Of a stretch of 64,000 nt of DNA, positions 55,255-62,385 are shown piece by piece. A program made the position numbers and the translations under genes. Below the pieces are notes generated by a model, which was not told where the DNA came from, did not search any database, and saw only the letters and a list, made by a program, of their open reading frames with translations. The first letter of the stretch is position 1, and every line of letters begins with the position of its first letter. This DNA comes from UBA4844 sp050943255 (lineage in GTDB: Bacteria > Bacillota > Syntrophomonadia > Syntrophomonadales > Syntrophomonadaceae), in the NCBI GenBank assembly GCA_050943255.1, contig JBMNOV010000003.1:17573-81572 (forward strand), written 5' to 3'.

Positions 55255-56709
55255 GTGTTAGATAAATTCAGCAAGGAAGGTCTCACTTTTGACGATGTGC
55301 TGTTGATACCGGGAAAGTCTGAGATTATGCCTAAAGATGTGGATGTATCAACAAGGCTAACCAGGAAAATCAGGTTAGAAATTCCACTGATGAGTGCTGG
55401 TATGGATACTGTTACTGAAACTAGAATGGCTATTGCCATAGCCCGTGAGGGTGGTATCGGTATCATTCACAAAAATATGTCAATAGAAGAACAAGCGCGT
55501 ATGGTTGATCGAGTAAAACGTTCGGAACATGGAGTTATTACTGACCCATTTTATTTGTTTGCAGATAACAAGATACAAGATGCCCTTGATATAATGGAAC
55601 ATTACCGTATATCAGGTGTTCCTATTATTGAAGGCAGAAAACTAGTCGGTATTATAACTAATAGAGATATTCGCTTTGAAACAGATTTTAATCAGCCAAT
55701 CAGAAATGTTATGACTAGTGAGAAACTCGTAACTGCCCCGGTTGGTACCAGCATGCAAGAGGCTATGGAAATATTGCGGAAACACAAAATTGAAAAATTG
55801 CCTCTTGTTGATGATGAGTTTAATTTGATGGGTCTAATTACAATTAAAGATATTGAAAAAACTTATAAATACCCCCATGCTGCTAAAGATTGCAAGGGGC
55901 GCTTACTGGCAGGTGCTGCAGTAGGAATTGCACGTGATACTATGGAGAGGGTGCAAGCACTTATCCGAGCTGGAGTCGATGTGATAGTGGTAGATACTGC
56001 CCATGGACATTCGCGTGCGGTAGTAGAAACTGTAGCTGATATTAAAAGAGAATTTCCTGAAATTGAGCTTATTGCTGGAAATGTTGCTACGGCTGAAGCG
56101 ACTGAGGATCTAATCAAAGCTGGTGCAGATTCTATTAAAGTAGGGATAGGGCCTGGATCAATTTGTACAACCCGGGTTGTAGCGGGTATAGGAATTCCTC
56201 AGATTACAGCAGTAGTCGATTGTTCAGCAGTTGCCAGCAAATATGGCATACCTATAATTGCTGATGGAGGTATCAAGTATTCTGGAGATATAGCTAAAGC
56301 CATAGCAGCAGGAGCTGATGTTGTTATGTTAGGGAACCTGTTTGCTGGAACAGAAGAAAGCCCAGGTGAGGTTGTTATTCTTCAGGGGCGTAGCTATAAA
56401 GTCTACCGTGGTATGGGTTCTTTAGGGGCTATGACTCAGGGTAGCAGTGATCGTTATTTCCAGGAAGATGCCCAAAAACTTGTACCAGAAGGGATTGAAG
56501 GAAGGGTACCCTATAAAGGTTATGTAGCAGAGACCATTTTCCAATTAATAGGTGGGTTAAAAGCAGGAATGGGATACTGTGGAGTAAGAAATATTGAAGA
56601 AATGAAAACTAAGACTCGTTTTATACGTATTACCAATGCAAGTCTTATTGAAAGCCATCCTCATGATATAAGTATAACCAAGGAAGCTCCTAATTATAGG
56701 GTACTTTAA
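55255..56709 (+). CDS. guaB: Inosine-5'-monophosphate dehydrogenase
   Basis: 484 residues. The TIM barrel carries the catalytic cysteine near residue 304 in GPGSICTTRVVAG, with GNVATAEAT and the flap GSSDRYFQ. Two CBS domains are inserted at about 90-205. It makes XMP, the first committed step to GMP. GTG 55255 follows AGGAGG. The stop directly abuts the next ATG, so the downstream gene is likely co-transcribed. Confidence 0.97.
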   Translation: MLDKFSKEGLTFDDVLLIPGKSEIMPKDVDVSTRLTRKIRLEIPLMSAGMDTVTETRMAIAIAREGGIGIIHKNMSIEEQARMVDRVKRSEHGVITDPFYLFADNKIQDALDIMEHYRISGVPIIEGRKLVGIITNRDIRFETDFNQPIRNVMTSEKLVTAPVGTSMQEAMEILRKHKIEKLPLVDDEFNLMGLITIKDIEKTYKYPHAAKDCKGRLLAGAAVGIARDTMERVQALIRAGVDVIVVDTAHGHSRAVVETVADIKREFPEIELIAGNVATAEATEDLIKAGADSIKVGIGPGSICTTRVVAGIGIPQITAVVDCSAVASKYGIPIIADGGIKYSGDIAKAIAAGADVVMLGNLFAGTEESPGEVVILQGRSYKVYRGMGSLGAMTQGSSDRYFQEDAQKLVPEGIEGRVPYKGYVAETIFQLIGGLKAGMGYCGVRNIEEMKTKTRFIRITNASLIESHPHDISITKEAPNYRVL

Positions 56710-57102
56710 ATGTTCGAATATTTTTGGGCAAGGTTATTAGTGGCGGTTGCTGTTGGAACGATAATAGGTTTGAAGACTAAAGCTCTGGCAGCGCGTACTT
56801 TTACTATAATCTGTACCGGTACTACTCTTTTAACGATCGTATCAACTGAATATTATAAAGTAATTAATTATCCTTGGTTTGGTGATCCAGGGCGACTATC
56901 CGCTCAGATTGTAGCTGCTCTTGGTTTTATAGGATCAGGGTTAATTTGGATATCGAATAAAAATGAGGTTCGAGGTCTAGCCGCAGCCGCTAGTTTATGG
57001 TTAACTGCTATATTAGGGATACTAATCGGAAGCGGACTCGACATAGTAAATCTAATTGTAATCATCTTAATAGTTTCCGCCTATTTTTTGTGGAGCAAGT
57101 AA
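56710..57102 (+). CDS. Short MgtC/SapB family membrane protein
   Basis: 130 residues, four membrane helices. FGDPGRLSAQIVAALGFIGSGLIW and VRGLAAAASLWLTAILGI match the MgtC core, but the usual conserved EREsxxxPAG segment is reduced to GLKTKALAAR and there is no C-terminal ACT-like domain. It starts at the base after the guaB stop. Its function may differ from the full-length paralogue at 34.7 kb. Confidence 0.82.
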   Translation: MFEYFWARLLVAVAVGTIIGLKTKALAARTFTIICTGTTLLTIVSTEYYKVINYPWFGDPGRLSAQIVAALGFIGSGLIWISNKNEVRGLAAAASLWLTAILGILIGSGLDIVNLIVIILIVSAYFLWSK

Positions 57103-57124
57103 AATGTGAATAAGGAGACAAAGC

Positions 57125-57153
57125 TTGCTTTAAATTTATAAATTAAATATAAT
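57125..57153 (+). promoter_or_regulatory. Promoter of the riboswitch-aminomutase unit
   Basis: TTGCTT (57125-57130) and TATAAT (57148-57153) are 17 bases apart. Transcription would begin near 57160, about 25 bases before the riboswitch. Confidence 0.7.
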
Positions 57154-57182
57154 CCATTTAAAGGGGGAGTTAATGACCTAAT

Positions 57183-57306
57183 ATTAATGCAATCGCTGAA
57201 TCTGTTTAGCATGCAGAACGGAGGAACCGAATTTGGGGTGAATCATTACAGTAATGAAGGGCTACCCTTAAGCCCTAACCCGTCAGCTAACTTCGTAAGC
57301 GTATTA
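57183..57306 (+). promoter_or_regulatory. c-di-AMP riboswitch (ydaO-yuaA type)
   Basis: Conserved blocks occur in the right order: ATCGCTGAATCTG, GCAGAACGGAGGAACCGA, TTTGGGGTGAATC, AGGGCTACCCTTAAGCCC, AACCCGTCAGCTAAC and TTCGTAAGCGTA. The ends (TTAATGC near 57184, AGCGTATTAA near 57299) can close the P1 stem. Known members bind c-di-AMP and switch off potassium-uptake, cell-wall and osmolyte genes. Here it precedes an aminomutase. Confidence 0.95.
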
Positions 57307-57307
57307 A

Positions 57308-57375
57308 GGGAGGGATTAAAATACAATATAGTTGTACTTTTGACCCTCCGTGTACAGAATTATGGCTAAGGAGGG
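57308..57375 (+). promoter_or_regulatory. Expression platform with competing Shine-Dalgarno pairing
   Basis: CCCTCC (57344-57349) can pair with GGAGGG in 57309-57314 or with the ribosome-binding site GGAGGG (57370-57375) of the aminomutase. The upstream copy is directly next to P1. The two pairings exclude each other, so translation control is likely. Which state is ligand-bound is inferred from other ydaO switches (off with ligand). Confidence 0.6.
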
Positions 57376-57381
57376 TATTTT

Positions 57382-58629
57382 GTGAATGTACAAACAATTG
57401 ATAACTTAACTATTTCTCTTAGTCGGGCAGGTGAACTACGCTCAAAAATCCAAAATTATTTGGATGTAGAGCCAGAATTGGAAACTGGGTTTAGAAACTG
57501 TAAGCGTAATGAAGAAAATCGGGAACATATACTTAAATTTTTCAATGCTTCTCTAGACGATTGGAATAATTGGGTTTGGCAAATTAATAATCGTATTTCG
57601 AATGTTGAAGATTTAACCGCTATCTTGGGTCTAAAAAAGAGTGAACATGATGAAATAGCGGAGGTAGCTCATAAATACCGCTGGGCTATATCTCCTTATT
57701 ATCTCAGCCTGATTGATTTTGATAACTATCGCGAATCACCTATATATAAACAAGCAATTCCCGATATTAGAGAGATCCATGACCAAAATGGCAAACTGGA
57801 TCCTATGGCAGAACTTACTACCAGTCCAGTAGCCAGAGTAACTCGTCGTTATCCTGATCGTTTAATAATAAACGTAAGTAACCAATGTGCAATGTACTGC
57901 CGTCATTGCCAGCGTAGAAGAAATATTGGTGAAAGAGATGTTCATGCCAATCGGAAACAGCTCGAAGATGCATTAGCTTATATAAAGGAAAATCCGGAAA
58001 TTAGAGATGTGTTGATTACTGGTGGCGATGCATTAATGTTGAGTGATAAGAAATTGGATTGGTTGCTGGGCGAACTAGATAAAATCGAACATGTTGAAAT
58101 TAAACGTATCGGAACTAGAGTACCTGTTACCCTTCCCCAACGAATAACACCGGAATTATGTCAGGTTCTAATTAAACATCCTCCTTTATATATTAATACA
58201 CAATTTAATAGTCCAATAGAAATTACAAATGAAGCCAAAAAAGCATGTGATATGCTTATAGATAGTGGATGTATACTGGGGAATCAGGCCGTATTATTAA
58301 AAAACATTAATGATGACCCCAATATTATGAAAAAACTAAATCAAGAATTGCTTAGAATACGGGTAAGGCCTTATTATCTTTTTCATGCCAAACAAGTTAA
58401 AGGAACTGCTCATTTTATTACTAGTGTAGAAAAGGGTTTGGAGATCATGGATCAATTACGAGGATATACTTCTGGTTTGGCAATACCAACTTATATTATT
58501 AACGCTCCTTCAGGAATGGGAAAAACACCTCTTTTACCGCCATACTTAATTTCAATAAATGAAGACCAGTTAACCTTACGCACTTGGGAAAATAAAATAA
58601 TTAGTTATAACAATAAAACAACCATCTAA
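57382..58629 (+). CDS. eam: Glutamate 2,3-aminomutase (KamA family radical SAM)
   Basis: 415 residues. The radical SAM cluster is CAMYCRHC in VSNQCAMYCRHCQRRRNIG, and the PLP lysine is in GMGKTP. In lysine 2,3-aminomutase two aspartates 37 residues apart (D293, D330 of the clostridial enzyme) hold the lysine side chain. Here the matching positions are K337 (FHAKQVKG) and N374 (YIINAPSG), the Lys/Asn pair reported for glutamate 2,3-aminomutase. The product would be beta-glutamate, a compatible solute. No AblB acetyltransferase gene for N-acetyl-beta-lysine is adjacent, which agrees. GTG 57382 lies 6 bases after GGAGGG. Confidence 0.88.
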   Translation: MNVQTIDNLTISLSRAGELRSKIQNYLDVEPELETGFRNCKRNEENREHILKFFNASLDDWNNWVWQINNRISNVEDLTAILGLKKSEHDEIAEVAHKYRWAISPYYLSLIDFDNYRESPIYKQAIPDIREIHDQNGKLDPMAELTTSPVARVTRRYPDRLIINVSNQCAMYCRHCQRRRNIGERDVHANRKQLEDALAYIKENPEIRDVLITGGDALMLSDKKLDWLLGELDKIEHVEIKRIGTRVPVTLPQRITPELCQVLIKHPPLYINTQFNSPIEITNEAKKACDMLIDSGCILGNQAVLLKNINDDPNIMKKLNQELLRIRVRPYYLFHAKQVKGTAHFITSVEKGLEIMDQLRGYTSGLAIPTYIINAPSGMGKTPLLPPYLISINEDQLTLRTWENKIISYNNKTTI

Positions 58630-58688
58630 TATTTTACCAATTTACAATTTATTTTTATAATTAAAATCTTATAATCTCTAGCTCTAGG

Positions 58689-58758
58689 CTTAGTATTGGC
58701 AGTGTTTTTGAGAATACTAAGAGTGAGCAATAAGGGCTTATACCTTATTGCTCACTCT
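58689..58758. terminator. Two overlapping hairpins between convergent genes
   Basis: CTTAGTATT (58689-58697) pairs with AATACTAAG (58713-58721). AGAGTGAGCAATAAGG (58720-58735) pairs perfectly with CCTTATTGCTCACTCT (58743-58758). The second covers the last codons of the minus-strand gene. Neither has a clear T-run, but their place between converging genes suggests termination in both directions. Confidence 0.55.
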
Positions 58759-58939
58759 CAACCTTACGTAAATCATCGAGTAATTTATCCAGGTCAATAT
58801 TATGGGCTCGAGCACCCTGCTCGATGGTTTCAAACCTTAAACCCATTCATCCCATACATCTGATGCCATATTTTTCAAAAATTTCAGATGCACCTGGGAT
58901 TCTTAATACATCCCCTAATGGGGTTTTTCCGGTTAGCAT
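58745..58939 (-). CDS. DUF1858 protein with in-frame TGA at the second redox cysteine; candidate selenoprotein
   Basis: Read through the TGA it has 64 residues: LTGKTPLGDVLRIPGASEIF, EKYGIRCMG, then [TGA], then MGLRFETIEQGARAHNID and LDKLLDDLRKVESEQ. Relatives (DUF1858, TIGR03980) carry YGxxCxGC followed by an ETLEEAAxxHGID helix; here the second Cys codon is TGA (58849-58847), giving C28-M-G-U31. Family features continue in frame on both sides. GGAGGTG lies about 8 bases before the ATG, and a hairpin follows the TGA. Alternatives are a nonsense mutation or re-initiation at the ATG right after the TGA, but the codon's exact position argues for selenocysteine. The family is thought to be a thiol-redox module. 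Confidence 0.75.
58802..58849 (-). promoter_or_regulatory. SECIS-like hairpin after the TGA codon
   Basis: On the minus strand, directly after TGA, ATGGG pairs with CCCAT (58842-58846 with 58802-58806). Above it TCGAGC pairs with GCTCGA (58824-58819 with 58813-58808) around loop AGGGT. The loop begins 29 bases after the TGA and has G at its second position, within the usual bacterial SECIS limits as I know them. Confidence 0.6.
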
Positions 58940-58961
58940 AAAATACACCTCCAAAATTTAG

Positions 58962-58987
58962 TTTTCGGGGGTTTTAACCCCCGAAAA
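58962..58987 (-). terminator. Hairpin between the SASP and DUF1858 genes
   Basis: TTTTCGGGGGT (58962-58972) and ACCCCCGAAAA (58977-58987) form an 11-bp stem with a four-base loop, flanked by T-rich sequence on the minus strand. It would end or weaken SASP transcription before the DUF1858 gene. Confidence 0.7.
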
Positions 58988-58999
58988 GGAGCGAGTTTA

Positions 59000-59173
59000 T
59001 TATTGCTGGGCAACGTTTCTTTCTGCGATTTCAATTGCTTTGGCGACTATCCTACCGCAGTCTCTGGAGCTGACACTACCCCAGCCTTCTGTTGCTACAA
59101 TATGATCTACACCCAGTTCACGGGCAATTTCATATTTCAGTCGGTCGGACATAATTCCTTTATTCCTCGCCAT
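59000..59173 (-). CDS. Alpha/beta-type small acid-soluble spore protein
   Basis: 57 residues, not longer. SDRLKYEIARELGV and TEGWGSVSSRDCGRIVAKAIEIAER follow the SASP pattern (LKxEIAxELG, then S-R-(E/D)-x-G). The usual GGxMVK is replaced by GRIVAKAI, and a cysteine lies where N or Q is common. Such proteins coat spore DNA. GGAGG lies about 8 bases upstream of the ATG. This indicates a spore former. Expression by a forespore sigma factor is expected but I could not find a clear promoter. Confidence 0.88.
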   Translation of the reverse strand: MARNKGIMSDRLKYEIARELGVDHIVATEGWGSVSSRDCGRIVAKAIEIAERNVAQQ

Positions 59174-59271
59174 ATTACAAACCTCCTAACAAATAAAACT
59201 CGCATCCTATTACTATTGTGAACAAGATAAAAAAAATTATGGCTAGATTATAATTAATAAAAAGTAAAGTA

Positions 59272-59299
59272 TTGCACAAAATTATTGAATTTGTATAAA
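59272..59299 (+). promoter_or_regulatory. Promoter of the radical SAM gene
   Basis: TTGCAC (59272-59277) and TATAAA (59294-59299) are 16 bases apart, 27 bases before the ATG at 59327. Transcription diverges from the SASP gene. Confidence 0.6.
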
Positions 59300-59326
59300 C
59301 TAAGATACATTAAGGAGGTACACATT

Positions 59327-60205
59327 ATGAGGTATGAAGGTAATATTTATCGTCCTCCCAGTGAAGCTAGAAGTTACATTCTTCAATGTACAATAGGATG
59401 CAGCCATAACCGTTGCACATTCTGTGGTATGTATAAAGATAAAAAATATAGGATTAGAGCATTGCATGAAATAGTAGCAGATATTAGCATGGCAAAACAG
59501 TATTATCACGATATAGAAAAAGTATTCCTGGCTGACGGTGATGCTTTGGGAATGAATACTAATGATTTATTAGTAATTTTGCAAGAACTAAGAAAAACAT
59601 TTCCAAGTTTAAACCATATCGGAATTTATGCTAGTCCTAAAAGTATACTAAATAAAAATATGAATGAACTATTAGCACTTAATAAAGCAGGTTTAACTAT
59701 TGCTTATTTAGGAATAGAAACCGGAGATCCTATCTTATTACAGGAAATAAGAAAAGGTGTTAATTATGAGCAGATGGTAGAAGCTGGCCACAAGATAAGA
59801 AAAGCAGGCATTCTTTTATCAGCCACAATAGTACTTGGTTTAGCCGGAAGGACTGCTAAGGCAGTAGATCATGCAATAAACACTGCTAGGATATGTAATG
59901 ATATTAACCCTGATTATTTAGGTGCATTAACTCTAATGATTGAAAGAAACACAGAATTGTATCGAAAAGTTAAGAATAAAGAATTTCAACTTCCAGAACC
60001 TTTCGAGATCCTCGAAGAGTTGCGAATAATAATAAAAAATCTATATGTAAATGGTACTGAATTCCGTAGTAATCATGCTTCCAATTACTTGCCTATAAAA
60101 GGACGTTTCCCTGAAGATAAGGAAAAAATCCTTCGGCTAATAAACAGTATTATTGAAAATAATGATAGCCGATATCTTAGACCGGATTATTTACGTGGCC
60201 TTTAA
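59327..60205 (+). CDS. Radical SAM protein of the GCSHNxCxFC family
   Basis: 292 residues. The cluster motif QCTIGCSHNRCTFCGMYKD places it in a radical SAM group without a B12-binding domain. Later motifs include FLADGDALGM, GIYASPKSIL, YLGIETGDP and TIVLGLAGR, resembling Elp3/MiaB-type barrels. The reaction is not known to me. ATG 59327 follows AAGGAGG; an upstream TTG at 59285 lies in the promoter. Confidence 0.82.
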   Translation: MRYEGNIYRPPSEARSYILQCTIGCSHNRCTFCGMYKDKKYRIRALHEIVADISMAKQYYHDIEKVFLADGDALGMNTNDLLVILQELRKTFPSLNHIGIYASPKSILNKNMNELLALNKAGLTIAYLGIETGDPILLQEIRKGVNYEQMVEAGHKIRKAGILLSATIVLGLAGRTAKAVDHAINTARICNDINPDYLGALTLMIERNTELYRKVKNKEFQLPEPFEILEELRIIIKNLYVNGTEFRSNHASNYLPIKGRFPEDKEKILRLINSIIENNDSRYLRPDYLRGL

Positions 60206-60339
60206 TTATATTATGTAGCTAAAATAACTTTTATAGAGATCAAGAACTATCCTTCATATAACGTATAGGTGTAATATATCAATTAATGAATTAATTGCAT
60301 TAACGCACTGGGTAATAGATAAAAAAGGGGGGGACGAAA

Positions 60340-60966
60340 GTGCGTTTATTTAGAAGAAAAGATGTAGAGCTTTTTGTGCTTTTTAGTGAGAGTGCCCAAG
60401 TAGTAGTAAGGGGTGGGGAAATTTTATGTAATGTCGTAAATGACTATCGGGAACTAGATATAAAAATGGCTAAACTTACTGCCATGGAGCATGAGGGAGA
60501 CCGAATTATTCAAGATCTTGTGCGAAAATTGAATACAAGTTTTATACTTCCCTTTGACCGTGAAGACACCTTTCAATTGGTGCAAAAGCTTTCCACAACT
60601 ATAGACTATATAACAGGTATAATTGACCGTATGATATTATATAAAACCGGGGAACCTGGTGAGCAAGTTAAAGAAATGGTTGAAATCCTATACAGATCTC
60701 TTACTCTTCAGGCCAAAGCTTTAAACATGCTTGACTCATTGGAGCGTAATAAAAAGGAAATATTGGCCACATGTGAAGAGATAAACCAGCTGGAACGCAG
60801 CCAGGATAGTCTATATCGTAATGGTTTAGCTTATTTATTTGAAATTGAGCAAGACCCTATAGCTATCATCAAATGGCGAGAAGTCTACGAACATATAGAA
60901 ATGGCACAGGATTATGTCAATGATATGGCGCAGTTAATAACTAATATATTGATAAAATATTCCTAG
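60340..60966 (+). CDS. DUF47/PhoU-like protein
   Basis: 208 residues, mainly helical: FSESAQVVVRGGEILCNVV, TAMEHEGDRIIQDLVRKLNTSFILPFDREDTFQLV (in parts) and WREVYEHIEMAQDYVNDMAQLI. DUF47 proteins usually sit beside Pit phosphate transporters and are thought to regulate them; no transporter is next to this one. GGGGGGG precedes GTG 60340. Confidence 0.87.
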   Translation: MRLFRRKDVELFVLFSESAQVVVRGGEILCNVVNDYRELDIKMAKLTAMEHEGDRIIQDLVRKLNTSFILPFDREDTFQLVQKLSTTIDYITGIIDRMILYKTGEPGEQVKEMVEILYRSLTLQAKALNMLDSLERNKKEILATCEEINQLERSQDSLYRNGLAYLFEIEQDPIAIIKWREVYEHIEMAQDYVNDMAQLITNILIKYS

Positions 60967-60980
60967 ATTAGAAGAGTGAA

Positions 60981-61022
60981 TAAAGACGCTTTTTTAGGTT
61001 TTGATCTTTAAAAGCGTCTTTA
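60981..61022. terminator. Bidirectional terminator shared by the DUF47 gene and corA
   Basis: TAAAGACGCTTTT (60981-60993) pairs with AAAAGCGTCTTTA (61010-61022), 13 bp without mismatch, with T-rich flanks on both strands. It serves two convergent genes. Confidence 0.9.
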
Positions 61023-61027
61023 TTATT

Positions 61028-62005
61028 TTATAGCCATTTGCGATAACGGAAAAAAGCGAGCATAACAAGCACCAGGATAATCATCCCAGTTATTATATAC
61101 CAGATATAGAGGGGATTATCACTCCCTGGTATAAAAACATTCATGCCGAATAATCCTGTAATTACAGTTAGAGGCATCATTATAATTGAAAAGATAGTAA
61201 GCCATGTTATAATTTCACTTGTTCTACCATTAATAATGGTGTAATAAGTTTCGGTTGAACTGTTTAATAGATCTCTGTAAGTATTAGCTGTATCTACTAT
61301 ACTATCGAGATGATCGACTAAATCCAGAAAATAAGGTGCATTTTCCTCCTTTACCAAAAAGGAGTAATGCCCATTGATATTACTAAAAATTCTTCTTTGG
61401 GGAATTATTACTTTTCGTAGTAGGATAATAGTTCTTTTCAAGGCCAATATTTCTTCAGTTATTTCATGTCCCCGATTTAAAAAAATATTATCCTCCAAAT
61501 CATCTATCCGTTCCCCTATTCTGGAGATAATAGGAAAATAGTCATCAACAATATTATCGATAATTTTATATAATAAATGTTCAGGACCTCGACTGGTAAA
61601 TTCTGTACTATTTAGGGATATTCGAGCTATATTGCCCACCGCTGCCAAAGCAATAGGGTGAATAGTAACGATATAATTAGTACCCATAAAAACATCTAGC
61701 TCAATACTGCTTATTTCATCTTCTTCCTCGGCTTTTTCATAATAATTTAATGCATGAAAAACAAAAAAGTTGTAGTTATCATAATGATCGACTTTAGCAC
61801 GCGGATTAAGCTGTAAACAATCTTCCAGAGCAAGGGGATGAAAGTTAAAAAGCTCTCCGATGTAATTTAACTCCTGGGAAGAACAATTATATAAGTCAAT
61901 CCAAAGTAAACTATTAGGGTTAACCAATAGCTTATCAAGTTTTGAAAGGTTAATGTCATGCAACATAATATCTTGATCATGATCGTAGAAATAGGTCTTA
62001 ATCAT
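61028..62005 (-). CDS. corA: CorA family magnesium/cobalt transporter
   Basis: 325 residues. A large cytosolic N-terminal domain, a long coiled helix (ISRIGERIDDLEDNIFLNR), then two C-terminal membrane helices with the pore signature GMN in GLFGMNVFIPG. It forms pentameric Mg2+ channels. AAAAGGAGGG precedes the ATG on the minus strand. Its mRNA leader is structured (separate entry). Confidence 0.95.
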   Translation of the reverse strand: MIKTYFYDHDQDIMLHDINLSKLDKLLVNPNSLLWIDLYNCSSQELNYIGELFNFHPLALEDCLQLNPRAKVDHYDNYNFFVFHALNYYEKAEEEDEISSIELDVFMGTNYIVTIHPIALAAVGNIARISLNSTEFTSRGPEHLLYKIIDNIVDDYFPIISRIGERIDDLEDNIFLNRGHEITEEILALKRTIILLRKVIIPQRRIFSNINGHYSFLVKEENAPYFLDLVDHLDSIVDTANTYRDLLNSSTETYYTIINGRTSEIITWLTIFSIIMMPLTVITGLFGMNVFIPGSDNPLYIWYIITGMIILVLVMLAFFRYRKWL

Positions 62006-62153
62006 AGGTTCCCTCCTTTTCTTGGAGGGTTAGTCAACATTTTGGTGGGAAAATGTAACCCTCCCTATTTTATTACTACAGTAACTGATTAAAAATAAAT
62101 GCGACGATCGTGGTAAAGGTTCCATTTTACCACCGCCTTTCTGTTAAAGATCT
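62006..62153 (-). promoter_or_regulatory. Structured corA leader with alternative Shine-Dalgarno pairing
   Basis: Going down the minus strand: a hairpin GTGGTAAA/TTTACCAC (62133-62126 with 62117-62110), then a long hairpin with outer GGAGGGTTA/TAACCCTCC arms (62064-62056 with 62032-62024) and inner ACATTTT/AAAATGT. The 3' outer arm CCCTCC could instead pair with the corA ribosome-binding site GGAGGG (62016-62011). It does not show the M-box consensus. No gene is seen in 62006-62385. Confidence 0.6.
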
Positions 62154-62159
62154 TTTTAT

Positions 62160-62189
62160 TTTATACCTTTAAATAACGGGTAATGTCAA
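62160..62189 (-). promoter_or_regulatory. Promoter of corA
   Basis: On the minus strand, TTGACA (62189-62184) and TATAAA (62165-62160) are 18 bases apart. Transcription would start near 62153, giving a leader of about 148 bases. Confidence 0.75.
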
Positions 62190-62385
62190 GACTATGGCTA
62201 ATCAAGTTAAATCTTAGTAAAAGTGAAGTGCACTAAAAAAATAAAAAAATGTTTTGAAATGAAATAGGATTAGGATACTCAATAATAGCCTTTATGTAGT
62301 GAACAAACAGTGTTAAAATCATTTTAGCTTATCAATTATGATAATAGCTAATATATTTTTTTATATTTTATAGTAGGATCTTAAT

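Noticed and set aside
57187..57369. A 60-codon + strand open frame
   Set aside because: It lies across the c-di-AMP riboswitch and its expression platform; the bases are explained by the RNA, and there is no ribosome-binding site.
57382..58629. Lysine 2,3-aminomutase of an N-acetyl-beta-lysine pathway
   Set aside because: Both lysine-binding aspartates are replaced by Lys and Asn, and no ablB-like gene is adjacent.
58745..58939. Two separate tiny genes split by the TGA at 58847-58849
   Set aside because: Neither half forms a complete domain, the frame matches the family on both sides, and no ribosome-binding site precedes the ATG after the TGA. Re-initiation cannot be fully excluded.
59003..59221. 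A 72-codon + strand frame rich in Cys and Phe
   Set aside because: It is antisense to the SASP gene, whose minus-strand frame has a ribosome-binding site and family match.
62006..62153. M-box (ykoK) riboswitch before corA
   Set aside because: The conserved M-box segments were not found; only pairing potential is seen, so it is reported as an unclassified leader.
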